64,000 bases of DNA from Arthrobacter sp. ISL-28 (GCF_018613875.1 NZ_JAGGPJ010000029.1:1-64000); one strand, 5' to 3'. Shown: positions 1-9,161, counted from the first letter of the stretch. Notes: generated from the sequence alone by a model not told the origin. Numbers and translations: made by a program.

Positions 1-362
1 GGGGTGCCGTCCGCCTTGACCGGCACCATCGTGCAGGCCGTGAAGTCGGTCGCGATCCCGACGACGGCAGACGGATCAATCCCCGCATCCGCAATCGCCG
101 CCGGCACAGCGTTCCGGAGCACATCCCGGTAATCATCCGGCACCTGAAGCGCCCAATCCCCCGGAAGTCCGATGACCGTTCCATCAGCCGCGCCCGCCAC
201 ATCCGCCGGAAGCGCTTCGGTGACCACAGCATGCGGGTAATCGAACACCCCACTGCCAAGTTCCTTCCCGTCCCGGACCCGGACCACCACAGCCCGCCCT
301 GACAGAGTGCCGTAATCCACCCCAATCACGTAATTTTCGCTGCCGTCTGCTGTGACGTCCAT
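1..362 (-). CDS. Ribulokinase-like FGGY kinase, N-terminal part (cut by window edge)
   Basis: About 120 codons are present; the C-terminus lies outside the window. The reading begins MDVTADGSENYVIGVDYGT, and the VGVD-x-GT-x-S-x-R type phosphate-binding start is typical of FGGY sugar kinases; the wording after it (GRAVVVRVRDG, then FDYPHAVV) resembles ribulokinase (AraB). The expected role is ATP-dependent phosphorylation of a ketopentose or similar sugar in the cytoplasm. The ATG at 362-360 follows a clear GGAGG at spacing 5. A LacI-type palindrome lies 46 bp upstream, so expression is probably repressed by one of the two nearby LacI proteins. The exact sugar cannot be told from this fragment. 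Confidence 0.75.
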   Translation of the reverse strand, partial: MDVTADGSENYVIGVDYGTLSGRAVVVRVRDGKELGSGVFDYPHAVVTEALPADVAGAADGTVIGLPGDWALQVPDDYRDVLRNAVPAAIADAGIDPSAVVGIATDFTACTMVPVKADGT

Positions 363-407
363 GAATCCTCCAAGTAAAGCACCCGACCATGTCGCGGGCT
401 GAAATTA

Positions 408-423
408 TTGTGAGCGCTAACAA
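408..423. promoter_or_regulatory. LacI-family operator upstream of the kinase gene
   Basis: The sequence TTGTGAGCGCTAACAA is a near-perfect palindrome centred on GCGC. It lies 46 bp before the start of the kinase gene and shares the AGCGCTAA core with the sites at 1681 and 10456. LacI-family repressors bind palindromes with a central CG step. Confidence 0.7.
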
Positions 424-557
424 GAGTGCCGTCAAGTGTCCTGACTCCACCCTGGCGACGCCGACGACTCCGTGGCATGCCATGGCTTTGAAGAAAAAAC
501 CACGAAGTGGAGTTGGCCGGGGTGCGCTTAGGCGGACACCCCGGCCAGTCCCCCAAC

Positions 558-1649
558 CTAGACCTTGTAGCCCGAGGGCGGCGTGAGCACGCCGCGCTCG
601 ATGAGCCTTTCAATATTGGCGGCCCGCGTCGAGTCTTCCCGGGCCAACCAACCCTCACTAGGGGGCGCATCCAGGTACTGGTTCTTCGGGTAGATCGGGT
701 TGTCGTAAATAACCCGATACTGCTCTGTGCGCAGGTCCTTGAACTGGTTATACAGGCCGTTCGACACTCGGGCCCGGCGGAGCGCCTCGATGTCGATCGT
801 GGTGCAGACGAACGAGTCGCCCGATGTCCATCCCTGCTGCTTGGTGAGAATCTGCCCCCGCGGACCGACGATCATGGACTGGCCGCCGAACAGGTCCTGC
901 ATTCCCCCATCGTCGCGGACCTCAGGCCCCAGGTTCGGAGCAACGACGTACGCCGAATTGAACATGGCGTGTGCACGGTTCTGCAGCTCCCACATGCCGT
1001 TCTGGACGGCCGGCTCGATCAGCGTCGGACGAATGATGATCTCGGCACCGTTCATCGCCAGTCCCCGCACGACTTCCGGGTAGACGCCTTCGTGGCAGAT
1101 TGCGATGCCGATATTGCCGATGTCGGTCTTTGCCACCGGGAAAATGGCGTCCATTGCATTGCCATTTCCCTTCTTTTCAATCCACTCGTCCCACACATCG
1201 TGCGGATTCATATTGCCGAGCATTCCCCCTTCATACGCATCACTGGTGGCCTTGTAGCGCTTGTAGATAATCTCGCCTTGGGGATCGATGATAAAGGCGA
1301 CATTGAAGTGGCGGTCCGGGAAGTCCTCGTCCTTCACCATGTACAGCTCGGCGGCTATGTAAGTGTTGAGTTCCACAGCCTTCTTCGCCAGCTCGTCGGT
1401 CTCCGGACCAGGAATTGTCACGGCAAAGTGGCGCTCCTTCTCGCGGTTCCCCGGCACGTTGGCGATCATGCCTTGAATCGCCATCTCCGGCAGGACAACC
1501 AGCTTGACCGGAGAGCCCTCCCACGCCCCGACCATGACTGCTGTGTCAATGAATTCATTGATTCGCTTGACGTTGGCAACGCCATCGCCGGGATTCTTCA
1601 CATTGATTGTCCTCGGCGAAACTGCCACGACGACAAATGGATCGACCAT
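558..1649 (-). CDS. Nitrilase-superfamily amidohydrolase (aliphatic amidase or formamidase-like)
   Basis: This 363-residue protein has the complete carbon-nitrogen hydrolase triad: Glu55 in LPEMA, Lys133 in YKRYK, and Cys185 in ICHEG. The family hydrolyses nitriles or amides via a thioester on the cysteine. Its length and the N-terminal stretch ISPRT/INVKNP-like are closer to aliphatic amidases and formamidases than to true nitrilases. It is cytoplasmic, with no signal peptide. The ribosome-binding site is weak (AGAGAAAGC). A perfect 18-bp palindrome sits 31 bp upstream, tying it to the sugar-uptake genes, an unusual partner for an amidase. The substrate is unknown and may be a sugar amide or lactam. 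Confidence 0.8.
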   Translation of the reverse strand: MVDPFVVVAVSPRTINVKNPGDGVANVKRINEFIDTAVMVGAWEGSPVKLVVLPEMAIQGMIANVPGNREKERHFAVTIPGPETDELAKKAVELNTYIAAELYMVKDEDFPDRHFNVAFIIDPQGEIIYKRYKATSDAYEGGMLGNMNPHDVWDEWIEKKGNGNAMDAIFPVAKTDIGNIGIAICHEGVYPEVVRGLAMNGAEIIIRPTLIEPAVQNGMWELQNRAHAMFNSAYVVAPNLGPEVRDDGGMQDLFGGQSMIVGPRGQILTKQQGWTSGDSFVCTTIDIEALRRARVSNGLYNQFKDLRTEQYRVIYDNPIYPKNQYLDAPPSEGWLAREDSTRAANIERLIERGVLTPPSGYKV

Positions 1650-1680
1650 TGCTTTCTCTCTTTTCTCTTCTCCGAGTACC

Positions 1681-1698
1681 TGAGTTAGCGCTAACTCA
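1681..1698. promoter_or_regulatory. Perfect 18-bp LacI-type operator
   Basis: TGAGTTAGCGCTAACTCA equals its own reverse complement. It lies 31 bp upstream of the amidohydrolase start, where a repressor would cover the promoter. The core TTAGCGCTAA recurs in degenerate form at 408, 10321 and 10456. Confidence 0.8.
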
Positions 1699-1814
1699 CG
1701 GTATTCCGTTTAGGTAGGGAATTGCAAGACCTTTGGGTCTTCGCATTCAGGAAATGGGCCTATAGCCCTTAGCGACCATTAGCCAGGGACTTCACCCCAG
1801 CCATGGGTGTAGCT

Positions 1815-1844
1815 AGCAAGCGCTGTCTACTGCTAGCGCTTGCT
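1815..1844. terminator. Inverted repeat overlapping the LacI stop codon
   Basis: Ten-base arms AGCAAGCGCT and AGCGCTTGCT pair perfectly around a 10-base loop. The TAG stop of the LacI gene (1835-1833) is inside the hairpin. There is no T-run, so it may be a rho-dependent or weak terminator. It could also be an operator, as each arm carries the AGCGCT core. Confidence 0.4.
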
Positions 1845-2912
1845 CCGCGGTGGAGCTGTCGTGTCGCGGAGTATCAGACGCGGTTCCAGCAAAGGGATAT
1901 CTCCCTCAGCCTCCTCTTTGATCATTGCCAAGATGCGACCAACAGCGATGTGACCGATGGCTTCGAAATCAAGCTTTACGGTCGTTAGTGCCGGCCGGAA
2001 GAACGGCGCTTCTTTGACGTCGTCGAATCCCGCTACGCTGACATCGCCGGGTACGTCGCGCCCGGCCTCGTCCAGGGCCTTGATCACTCCCAGCGCGAAG
2101 GGGTCGTTGGCGGCAAAGACCGCCGTGACGTCCTTCCGTGCGGCGAGTTCGCGGCCGACGCGGTATCCCTCCGCCGCGGACCAATCGGACGTTGCCAAGG
2201 GTGGCGGCACGAAGCGTCCAGCCGCACCGAGTTCCGCTGCCCACCCCTGGACCCGGGCCGATGTTGCCATCCACCCCGGGGGGCCTTGTACGTGCCACAC
2301 GGTTTCGTGCCCGAGGTCTAGCAAGTGGCGGACCATCATCCGGGCGCCGTTCACTTCGTCAACGGACACGCTCGTCGGGCTCGGCTGCGATCCTTGCTGG
2401 AACGTCACCACGGGAACCCCGATGTCGAGGCCCTCGAGGACTGTGATTGCATCCAGGAGGGGCGCGAGCACGATCACGCCGTCGACCGTGTCTGAATTGA
2501 TGGACTCGAAAGCAGCCCTGATGTCGTCCCGTCGAAGGCTTGCCAGGGTGACTAATCGCGTCGCGTAGCCGTGTTGCCGCGCTTCCTCGGAAATACCGTA
2601 CAAGGCAACGGTTGGTCCCAGGACCGACAGTTCGAAGCTGACGACGCCGATCGTCATGGTTCGGTTGCTGGCCAGGGCCGCAGCTGCGGGATTTCGCCGG
2701 TACCGCAGTTGTGCGATTGCGTGCTCGACCCGTTGACGGATATCCGGGTCCACATTGGACGCTCCCCTGACAACCCGTGACACCGTCTGCTGGGACACCC
2801 CGGCGAGCCGGGCAACGTCCGACATCCGCGGCGCCTTGGACCTGGAGGCCAGCCGCTCTCCGCGCCCGTTGGAGTTTCGGGGTTCTGAGGGCGCGGGGAT
2901 CGTGGACACCAC
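1833..2912 (-). CDS. LacI-family transcriptional repressor
   Basis: The N-terminal helix-turn-helix reads MSDVARLAGVSQQTVSRVV, followed by the LacI hinge and a periplasmic-binding-protein-like effector domain ending RLILRDTTAP. The methionine of MSDVARL (start 2825, AAGG at spacing about 8) would give about 330 residues, normal for the family. The GTG at 2912 adds about 29 basic residues and leaves 65 bp to the upstream gene. The reading frame stays open to 3119, but that part overlaps the neighbouring gene and is not convincing. It lies in the same direction as the dehydrogenase genes and probably senses a sugar or sugar acid made in this locus. Confidence 0.85.
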   Translation of the reverse strand: MVSTIPAPSEPRNSNGRGERLASRSKAPRMSDVARLAGVSQQTVSRVVRGASNVDPDIRQRVEHAIAQLRYRRNPAAAALASNRTMTIGVVSFELSVLGPTVALYGISEEARQHGYATRLVTLASLRRDDIRAAFESINSDTVDGVIVLAPLLDAITVLEGLDIGVPVVTFQQGSQPSPTSVSVDEVNGARMMVRHLLDLGHETVWHVQGPPGWMATSARVQGWAAELGAAGRFVPPPLATSDWSAAEGYRVGRELAARKDVTAVFAANDPFALGVIKALDEAGRDVPGDVSVAGFDDVKEAPFFRPALTTVKLDFEAIGHIAVGRILAMIKEEAEGDIPLLEPRLILRDTTAPPRSKR

Positions 2913-2977
2913 TCTATTATCCCCGGCTATCCTCGACGGACTCCGGATTACGGCTCCGGTCGGCGCGCCAGTTGTTG

Positions 2978-3691
2978 TCACGGGCGCCGGTACCGCAGGA
3001 CTTCGGGATGCTGATCGTACGGCCACTCTGCTCCCTCCACCATGTACTTGCGGGTCGTGTAGCTGCCGTCCATGGTTGACGCCAGGGACGGAGGTCCGTC
3101 GAAGCCGATAACGCCCCAACCTATCCGGTTCTCGTTGCCGCCGTACACAGGGTCGCCGTAAAACCCCTGACGGGTGTTGAGCACGAGCAACGGGAAGAAC
3201 TCCAGGAAGTCCTCGTTGACCGGTTGGTTGCCTGCCGGGGCTCCCCCAAGCCCAACCCCGGAGTGCGCGAGTGAGAAGGTGTTCGGCTTCGCAGCGCCCG
3301 AAAGCGTCTCGAGCACCGCGTCCTGGTCCTCTTCGGAAAGCTCGAGGAACTCGACGTCAGCGCGCTCTTTCGCCAGGCGGTCCAGCTCCACGATGCCCTC
3401 GCGGTAAAACTCGCGGCGCTGCTTGATGCGTTCCTGCCACGCAGCCTCGTCGCGCCCCTCCATCCGCAGGAACCCATTGCCGTCGGCCGCCGGGAAGATG
3501 AACTGTGTTCCCGCGAGCATCCGGTCAATGAAGCGTACGACCTTGGCCTCGCGCGCGCCCGGGTGGTGGTCGGTGGGGATGATCCGGGCCGATGCCGCCT
3601 CGATCGTATTCCACTCGTGCTCGGTGAAGAAGATCGGGCCGTCGACGTCCCGTGTTGAGATGGGCACCGTAGCCCACTCCGCCTGTCCCAT
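2978..3691 (-). CDS. Gluconate 2-dehydrogenase subunit 3 family protein
   Basis: The 237-residue protein has the subunit-3 signature: FFTEHEWNTIEAASARIIPTD near residue 22, then AKVVRFIDRM, and a C-terminal FLEFFPLLVLNTRQGFYGDP with the YGGN motif. In membrane-bound gluconate and sorbitol dehydrogenases this small subunit accompanies a GMC flavoprotein. The partner gene ends 38 bp upstream (3730). Unlike many subunit-3 proteins it has no twin-arginine leader, so the complex here is predicted to be cytoplasmic. No cytochrome subunit is encoded nearby, so the electron acceptor is open. Confidence 0.85.
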   Translation of the reverse strand: MGQAEWATVPISTRDVDGPIFFTEHEWNTIEAASARIIPTDHHPGAREAKVVRFIDRMLAGTQFIFPAADGNGFLRMEGRDEAAWQERIKQRREFYREGIVELDRLAKERADVEFLELSEEDQDAVLETLSGAAKPNTFSLAHSGVGLGGAPAGNQPVNEDFLEFFPLLVLNTRQGFYGDPVYGGNENRIGWGVIGFDGPPSLASTMDGSYTTRKYMVEGAEWPYDQHPEVLRYRRP

Positions 3692-3729
3692 GTGACATCT
3701 GTCCTTTCGTGTGATGTGTGAAGTGCGGA

Positions 3730-5382
3730 TCAGTTTTCGGACCAGCCATGGCGGTCAACGTGGAGGATACGGTCAGAGCACCGCCAGGCGTTCGCCATGA
3801 TTGTCAGGGCCGGGTTGATGCCGGTCGCGGTCGGGAAAAAGCTTGCGTCGAAGACGTAGAGGTTTGGTACCTCATGGGAGCGGCACCAGCGGTCGACGAC
3901 CGAGGTTGCCGGGTCGTTGCCCATGCGCGCGGTGCCCAGCTCGTGCGAGGTGTTTCCTGTGATCCGTTCCATGTTGACTGGAATGACCTTTTTCGCCCCT
4001 GCTGCCTCGAGGATTTCCCCGTTTTTGGCGACCTGCCAGCGTTCCTGGGCGAAGTCGTTGGAGTGGGGCGTATGCGTTATACGGGCTACCGGAAGGCCCC
4101 ACGCGTCCTTGACGTTCGGGTCGAGGTCGACGCGGTTGTCCTCAACCGGCAGATCGTGTAGCAGGACTCCGATCTTCATGCTGTGGTTGAAAAACTCGCG
4201 GTCGGCGTCTTTCGCCGCCTGGCCCCAGGTGGGCCGGCCGGGGAAGCTCCAGTTCACAGGGTGGCCGATCATTGAGGGGAAGATGAGCGACCCGAGGATG
4301 TGGCCCCGGCTCTCGTCCGTCTCATAGAAGTCGAACGAACACAGGCTCATGTAGTGGCCCGCCCACCCGTACAGCGGATCGCTCACCTCACGGTCAAACA
4401 GGCCGACCGAGAATGAGTACTGGTGGAAGGTGGCGTTCTTGCCGACCATGCCGCTGCCGTTGCCAAGGCCGTCCGGGAAGAGCCCGGACTTGGACATGAG
4501 CAGCAGGCGCGGGGTTTCGATGCCGCCGCCGCAGACGATCACGGCCTTCGCGTGCTGGACGAACTCGTCGCCGTCCTCGTCTTGGTATCGGACTCCGGTG
4601 GCGCGGCCGTCCTTGCCGACGAGTATCTCGCTGACGTAGGAGTCGGGGCGGAGGTCGTAGCGCCCGGTTGCAATCGCGTCCGGAATGAAGCTGATGAGCG
4701 TCGATGACTTGCCGCTGCCCGGATCCGGGTACTGCTGCCAGAAGCCGTTCTCACTGAATGGCTGACGGCCGCGGTAGGGCTCGGTCACCATGCCCTGCGG
4801 CATGGGGAACGTGCCGTGACCGAGCTTGGACATCGCGGTGGCGAAGGTCCGGCCGATCTGGCTTAGCGGTGACGGCTTGGTTGGGTAGCCGCGGCTTCGC
4901 CACGCCTCCCACTTGTTCGCACCTGCCAGGCCTGACGTGCCGAACTCCCACTCGACGCGGGTGTAGTACGGCTCCAGCTCGTCATAGGAGATTGGCCAAT
5001 CGACGAGGCTCGCGCCCGGAACGTCGCCATGGAGGCTGCGTAGCTTGAAATCGCTTTCGGCCATGCGGGGCACCATGCCGCCCCAGTGGGTGGTGCCTCC
5101 CCCGACGACCTGGGGCGTCGCGGAGAAGTTGGTGATTTCCGCCTCGACCTTGTCGGTGGGGCGGTAGGTCCGCGGCTTTACCTTCGGGTCCTGCCAGATA
5201 AAGTTCCGGTTGAGGAACTTAAGCTCGTCTCCGGAGGCGTGTTCCGGCTTTAGCCAGGGCCCGCGCTCGAGGCCCACCACCTTCAGTCCAGCCTCGGACA
5301 GCACCTTTGCTGCGGTTGCCCCGCCGGCGCCTGCGCCGACGATCACGACATCTACCGGCTCAGGCTGCTTCTTCCTGGTCAT
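3730..5382 (-). CDS. GMC-family FAD oxidoreductase (sugar or polyol dehydrogenase flavoprotein)
   Basis: This 550-residue flavoprotein opens with the dinucleotide fold VDVVIVGAGAGGATAA (GxGxxG from residue 16) and closes with GINPALTIMANAWR, the C-terminal GMC block. The HELGTARMG stretch typical of gluconate 2-dehydrogenase large subunits is present. It should oxidise a sugar or sugar-acid hydroxyl group using FAD, passing electrons on rather than to a soluble NAD. The small partner subunit is encoded directly downstream in the same operon. A GGAAA element precedes the ATG at 5382. The substrate is not identifiable from sequence alone. Confidence 0.9.
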   Translation of the reverse strand: MTRKKQPEPVDVVIVGAGAGGATAAKVLSEAGLKVVGLERGPWLKPEHASGDELKFLNRNFIWQDPKVKPRTYRPTDKVEAEITNFSATPQVVGGGTTHWGGMVPRMAESDFKLRSLHGDVPGASLVDWPISYDELEPYYTRVEWEFGTSGLAGANKWEAWRSRGYPTKPSPLSQIGRTFATAMSKLGHGTFPMPQGMVTEPYRGRQPFSENGFWQQYPDPGSGKSSTLISFIPDAIATGRYDLRPDSYVSEILVGKDGRATGVRYQDEDGDEFVQHAKAVIVCGGGIETPRLLLMSKSGLFPDGLGNGSGMVGKNATFHQYSFSVGLFDREVSDPLYGWAGHYMSLCSFDFYETDESRGHILGSLIFPSMIGHPVNWSFPGRPTWGQAAKDADREFFNHSMKIGVLLHDLPVEDNRVDLDPNVKDAWGLPVARITHTPHSNDFAQERWQVAKNGEILEAAGAKKVIPVNMERITGNTSHELGTARMGNDPATSVVDRWCRSHEVPNLYVFDASFFPTATGINPALTIMANAWRCSDRILHVDRHGWSEN

Positions 5383-5424
5383 TGCTTCATTTCCTTTCGT
5401 AAATTCCTGCTTCGCTCCCGGCGG

Positions 5425-6375
5425 TCAGACTGTCACGGCTTCGATGCCGTTCCGGCCCGCGCTTGCAAGCGGCAGGAGCTTGTCCCAGAGTTCCTGCGGG
5501 ATGTCGTGGTTCAGCAGGCCGGCGGTTTCTTCGACTCGGCTCGGCCGGGACATTCCAACGATCGTGGACGCCACGCGCTCATCGCGGACCGAGAACTGCA
5601 GGGCAGCTGCAGCGAGGGGGACGCCGTGCCGCTCGCACAGCGCTTCCATGCGCAGGACGCGATCGATCGTCGCCTGGTCCACAGGTGCGTAGCAGTACCG
5701 GGGAACGGCCCGCGGTCCCTTGACGAGCATTCCGCCGCCGAACGGCGCGGCATTGACGAAGGCGACTCCCCGCCGTGCCGCGTCCTCCAGGAGCGGCTCG
5801 GCAGTCTGTTCAACCAGGGTGTAGCGGTTGTGGCTGATAACGGCGTCGAACGCCTCCGTCGCAAGGTACTGCAGCTCCAGATCGATCGGGCCCCCGGCGA
5901 CGCCCAGGTACTGGATAACGCCCTGGTCCCGGAGATCGATGAGGGCTTCGAGCGGGCCTCCCTTGGCCACTCCCTCCTCGAACGAGATCTTCTCCGGGTC
6001 ATGCAGGTAGACGAGCTGGAGCTGGTCAAGGCCGAGGCGTCCCAAGCTTTCCTCGACGGACCGGCGGACGCGGTCCCCTGAGAAGTCGGTGCTGCCGGGA
6101 ACCGGGTCGGCCTTCGTGGCGACGACGTATCCCTCGGGGATGCCGCCGCGCTCGGCGATCGCCCGGCCAATCCGTTCTTCACTGGCACCCCCGCCGTACT
6201 CATTGGACGTGTCGATGAAGGTGAAGGGCCCGTCAAAGACACGGTGGATCGTGGCGACGGCGGTGTCCTCTTCGACTTCGTAGCCGTACTGGGCGGGAAA
6301 GCTCCCGAGTGCACTCGTGCCGACACAGATATCGGAGACGGTCAGATCGGTGCGACCGAAGGGACGAATGGACAT
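5425..6375 (-). CDS. Aldo/keto reductase, aldose or L-fucose 1-dehydrogenase-like
   Basis: The 316-residue AKR has the catalytic tetrad: Asp55 and Tyr60 in IDTSNEYGGG, Lys88 in VVATKAD, and His125 in YLHDP. The sequence style (RPFGRTDLTVSDICVGTSALG) matches the D-threo-aldose/L-fucose 1-dehydrogenase branch, which oxidises free sugars to lactones with NAD(P). It lies between the GMC oxidoreductase gene (43 bp) and the importer permease gene (47 bp), so all three are likely co-transcribed. This context suggests the imported sugar is oxidised at C1 before kinase or dehydrogenase steps. Confidence 0.85.
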   Translation of the reverse strand: MSIRPFGRTDLTVSDICVGTSALGSFPAQYGYEVEEDTAVATIHRVFDGPFTFIDTSNEYGGGASEERIGRAIAERGGIPEGYVVATKADPVPGSTDFSGDRVRRSVEESLGRLGLDQLQLVYLHDPEKISFEEGVAKGGPLEALIDLRDQGVIQYLGVAGGPIDLELQYLATEAFDAVISHNRYTLVEQTAEPLLEDAARRGVAFVNAAPFGGGMLVKGPRAVPRYCYAPVDQATIDRVLRMEALCERHGVPLAAAALQFSVRDERVASTIVGMSRPSRVEETAGLLNHDIPQELWDKLLPLASAGRNGIEAVTV

Positions 6376-6421
6376 GATTTCCTGCTTTCTGATGCTGAAT
6401 GGGTTGACGATGGGTATCCGG

Positions 6422-7480
6422 TTAAGGGGCTTGTGTGCGCCGGAACTGTTTGGAGAAGAATCCTGAAATCCTCTGGACGCCGCCTGCGCTGGAGAGGAAG
6501 ACGGCGAGGATGATCACTGCGCCCTTGATCACCAGCTGCGGCTCGGAGGAGATGCCGACGAGGTTCATGATGTTGATGATGGTCGTCAGGATGAATACGC
6601 CGATCACCGCGTTCAGCGGATCGCCTTTGCCGCCCATGAGGGAGGCGCCGCCCACAACGACGGCTGCGATAGCGTCGAGTTCGTAACCTACGCCGATCAG
6701 CGAGCTTCCCTGCCGCAGCTGTGCCGCGGCGACAAGGCCTGCCAGGCCCGCGAGCACGCCGGAAATGGTGTACGTAACGATCAGGTTCCGTGCGACCGGC
6801 AGACCCGAAAGCCGCGAGGCCTCTGGGTTGCCGCCGATCGCATAGAGCGAGCGGCCGAACGTCGTGTATTTGGCCACGAGCGCCGCGACCACCGCAACGA
6901 TGATGAAGATCAGGACAGGGTTGCGGATGCCAAGGAAGCTGCCGCGGGAGAAGGCCTGGATGAACCCCTGATCGCGGATCTCGATCAGGCTGGTCGACTG
7001 GATGATGTAGCTAAAGCCCTTCACGGCGCTCATCATGGCGAGCGTCGCGATGAACGGGGGGATGTTCAACCAAACGACGAGGACGCCGTTGATCAGTCCC
7101 GCGACAGCACAGCAGGCAAGCACGAACCCGACCGACGCGCCAGCGGGCATTCCGGCCTGCAAAGTCAGTGCCGTAAGTACTGTAGACATGGCCAGGATTG
7201 ACCCTACGGAGAGGTCGATGCCGCCCGTCAGGATGACGAAGTATTGGCCGATCGCTAGGACGACGACAATCGAGGCGGCTGTGATCACGTTTTCAGCGTT
7301 GCGGAACGTCAGGAAGTCGTCGGAGACGTAATAGCCCACAGCGATGATCGCGAGGAGCACGAGGATAAGGTAACTCTTCGGCAGGGCGCGGAGGGCGCTG
7401 CCCCGCAGACGCGAGCCTATGCTGATGGATGGGGACATGGTGCCACTGCGCTGGGGCAGAGGCGACAGGGTCCGGGACAT
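6422..7480 (-). CDS. Ribose-type sugar ABC transporter permease
   Basis: The 352-residue membrane protein has about 8-10 hydrophobic segments and the family phrases GGIDLSVGSILAM and GDPLNAVIGVFIL. These are typical of RbsC-like permeases that work as homodimers. The ATPase gene lies upstream (7517) and the binding-protein gene further upstream, giving the usual B-A-C order in transcription. It would carry a monosaccharide across the cytoplasmic membrane. Confidence 0.92.
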   Translation of the reverse strand: MSRTLSPLPQRSGTMSPSISIGSRLRGSALRALPKSYLILVLLAIIAVGYYVSDDFLTFRNAENVITAASIVVVLAIGQYFVILTGGIDLSVGSILAMSTVLTALTLQAGMPAGASVGFVLACCAVAGLINGVLVVWLNIPPFIATLAMMSAVKGFSYIIQSTSLIEIRDQGFIQAFSRGSFLGIRNPVLIFIIVAVVAALVAKYTTFGRSLYAIGGNPEASRLSGLPVARNLIVTYTISGVLAGLAGLVAAAQLRQGSSLIGVGYELDAIAAVVVGGASLMGGKGDPLNAVIGVFILTTIINIMNLVGISSEPQLVIKGAVIILAVFLSSAGGVQRISGFFSKQFRRTQAP

Positions 7481-7516
7481 GGTTGTTCTCCTGGATAGAA
7501 ATTTGGTGGAGGGGCG

Positions 7517-9091
7517 TCAGGCGAATCGTTCGAGGATGGCGTTGCCGGAGGGGTCGATGTCGTCGTGATCGAGTTCTGCGACGACACGGCCGCGTGCCAT
7601 CACGAGGACGCGGTCGCACATCATCGCCTCCGTGATCTCCGAGCTCGCCACCACGACCGTTCCTCCGGCCTGCGCGAACTCGCGGATGAGCTCATACATG
7701 TCTTCCTTCGCCCCGACGTCCACTCCACGGGTCGGTTCGTCGCACACGAGGATGCGTGACTGGCGGACTAGCCACCGGGCCAGGATGGCCTTCTGCTGGG
7801 TCCCGCCGCTCAAAGTCTTCAGGGGCTGGGTCACCCCGGAGACCTTCATGCCGAGGCGGTCGACCATCTCGGCGGCGGTGCTGCGCTCCAGCCGCGACTG
7901 GATCACGCTCAGCCGGCTGAACTGCGGCAGACTGGCCAAGGTGATGTTGCCGGCAACACCCATGTCAGGGATGAAGCCTGCGGCCTTCCGGTCCTGCGGC
8001 AGCAGGCCGATGCCGCGGCTGATCGCGTCTCGTGGCGCACGGAATTCCACCGTCTGCCCGTCGACGCTTATCTCTCCGGATGTGCGCTTCCGCGCTCCCG
8101 CTATGAGGCCTGCGAGTTCGGACTGGCCGCTGCCGATGAGCCCGGAGAGGCCGAGTACCTCGCCCTCGCGCAGTTCGAACGACACCTCGTCCACGTATCC
8201 CTGCTCGGAGAGGTCGCGGGTGGAGAGGATGACGTTTTCGCGAGGGCCGGGGCCGAGGCGCGGCGAGCGTTCTCCGCGCAGTGCCGCGTCGGCAATGGAC
8301 CCTTCGAGGCTCTTCCCGACCATCGCCGTTACGACGTTAGCCGGAGTTGAATCTGCCGTCTTCAAATCCGCGGCGTTCACGCCGTCGCGCAGCACGGTTA
8401 CCGCATCACAGAGCGAGAAGAGCTCATCCATGCGGTGGGAGATGTACAGGAGCGTCACGCCTTGCTCGGACAGGGACCGGAGGACGGTGAAGAGCCGTTC
8501 GACATCGGGCATCGGCAACGTCGATGTGGGCTCGTCGAGCAGAAGGACCCGGGCGTCCTTGTGCAGCGCCTTTGCCAGTTCCACCGCCTGCTGCTCTGCA
8601 GTGGAATAGCTGCCGACGGGACGGCGCACGTCCAAGTCAAACCCCACCCTGTCCAGGGCGGTGCGTGCCTCAGCCTGCATCCGCTGCCAGTCCACGGCAC
8701 CGCTGCGCAGTGGCAACTGGCCCAAGAAGATGTTCTCGGCCACGGACAGGGACGGCACGAGTGAGAGCTCTTGATAGATGGTGTGGATTCCGGCCCGCTG
8801 GGCATCCATCGGATCGCGGAAACGCTGGACATCGCCTCCCAGGCGAATGCTTCCGGAGTCCGGGGATTCGGCCCCGGAAAGGATCTTGACGAGGGTGGAC
8901 TTGCCGGCCCCGTTCTGCCCGGCCAGCGCATGGATCGATCCGCGGCCGACGCTGAAGCTGACGCCCTTGAGCGCCTTCACGCCAGGGTAGGATTTGGTGA
9001 TGCCGTCGAGTTCGAGCTCTGGGGCATTTGAGAGGGATTCCTCTGCGGTCCCGGGGGCTGACGCCACGGGTGCCGGGTTGTTGGCGAGCAT
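7517..9091 (-). CDS. Sugar ABC transporter ATP-binding protein with two ABC domains
   Basis: The 524-residue protein has two fused ATPase domains, as in RbsA/MglA. The first has a full Walker A (GQNGAGKST, around residue 58), a signature near YSTAEQQAVELAKAL and a Walker B LLLDEPTS. The second has a degenerate P-loop GLIGSGQSE lacking the lysine, normal for the family, with LSGGTQQKAILARWL and CDEPTRGVD. AAGGA precedes the ATG at 9091. It powers the permease encoded next to it. Confidence 0.93.
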   Translation of the reverse strand: MLANNPAPVASAPGTAEESLSNAPELELDGITKSYPGVKALKGVSFSVGRGSIHALAGQNGAGKSTLVKILSGAESPDSGSIRLGGDVQRFRDPMDAQRAGIHTIYQELSLVPSLSVAENIFLGQLPLRSGAVDWQRMQAEARTALDRVGFDLDVRRPVGSYSTAEQQAVELAKALHKDARVLLLDEPTSTLPMPDVERLFTVLRSLSEQGVTLLYISHRMDELFSLCDAVTVLRDGVNAADLKTADSTPANVVTAMVGKSLEGSIADAALRGERSPRLGPGPRENVILSTRDLSEQGYVDEVSFELREGEVLGLSGLIGSGQSELAGLIAGARKRTSGEISVDGQTVEFRAPRDAISRGIGLLPQDRKAAGFIPDMGVAGNITLASLPQFSRLSVIQSRLERSTAAEMVDRLGMKVSGVTQPLKTLSGGTQQKAILARWLVRQSRILVCDEPTRGVDVGAKEDMYELIREFAQAGGTVVVASSEITEAMMCDRVLVMARGRVVAELDHDDIDPSGNAILERFA

Positions 9092-9161
9092 AGCTGTTCC
9101 TTAACTAGGACTTTCGGGCTGAGCGGGCCGGCTGCAGACTGCTCGTCATGGCCGGCGGGTC

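Noticed and set aside
507..1688. Long open frame on the plus strand opposite the amidohydrolase gene (393 codons)
   Set aside because: It mirrors the minus-strand codons in high-GC DNA, has no family resemblance and no ribosome-binding site.
3718..5048. Several plus-strand frames opposite the GMC oxidoreductase
   Set aside because: They are low-complexity shadow translations; the minus strand has a complete flavoprotein with all motifs.
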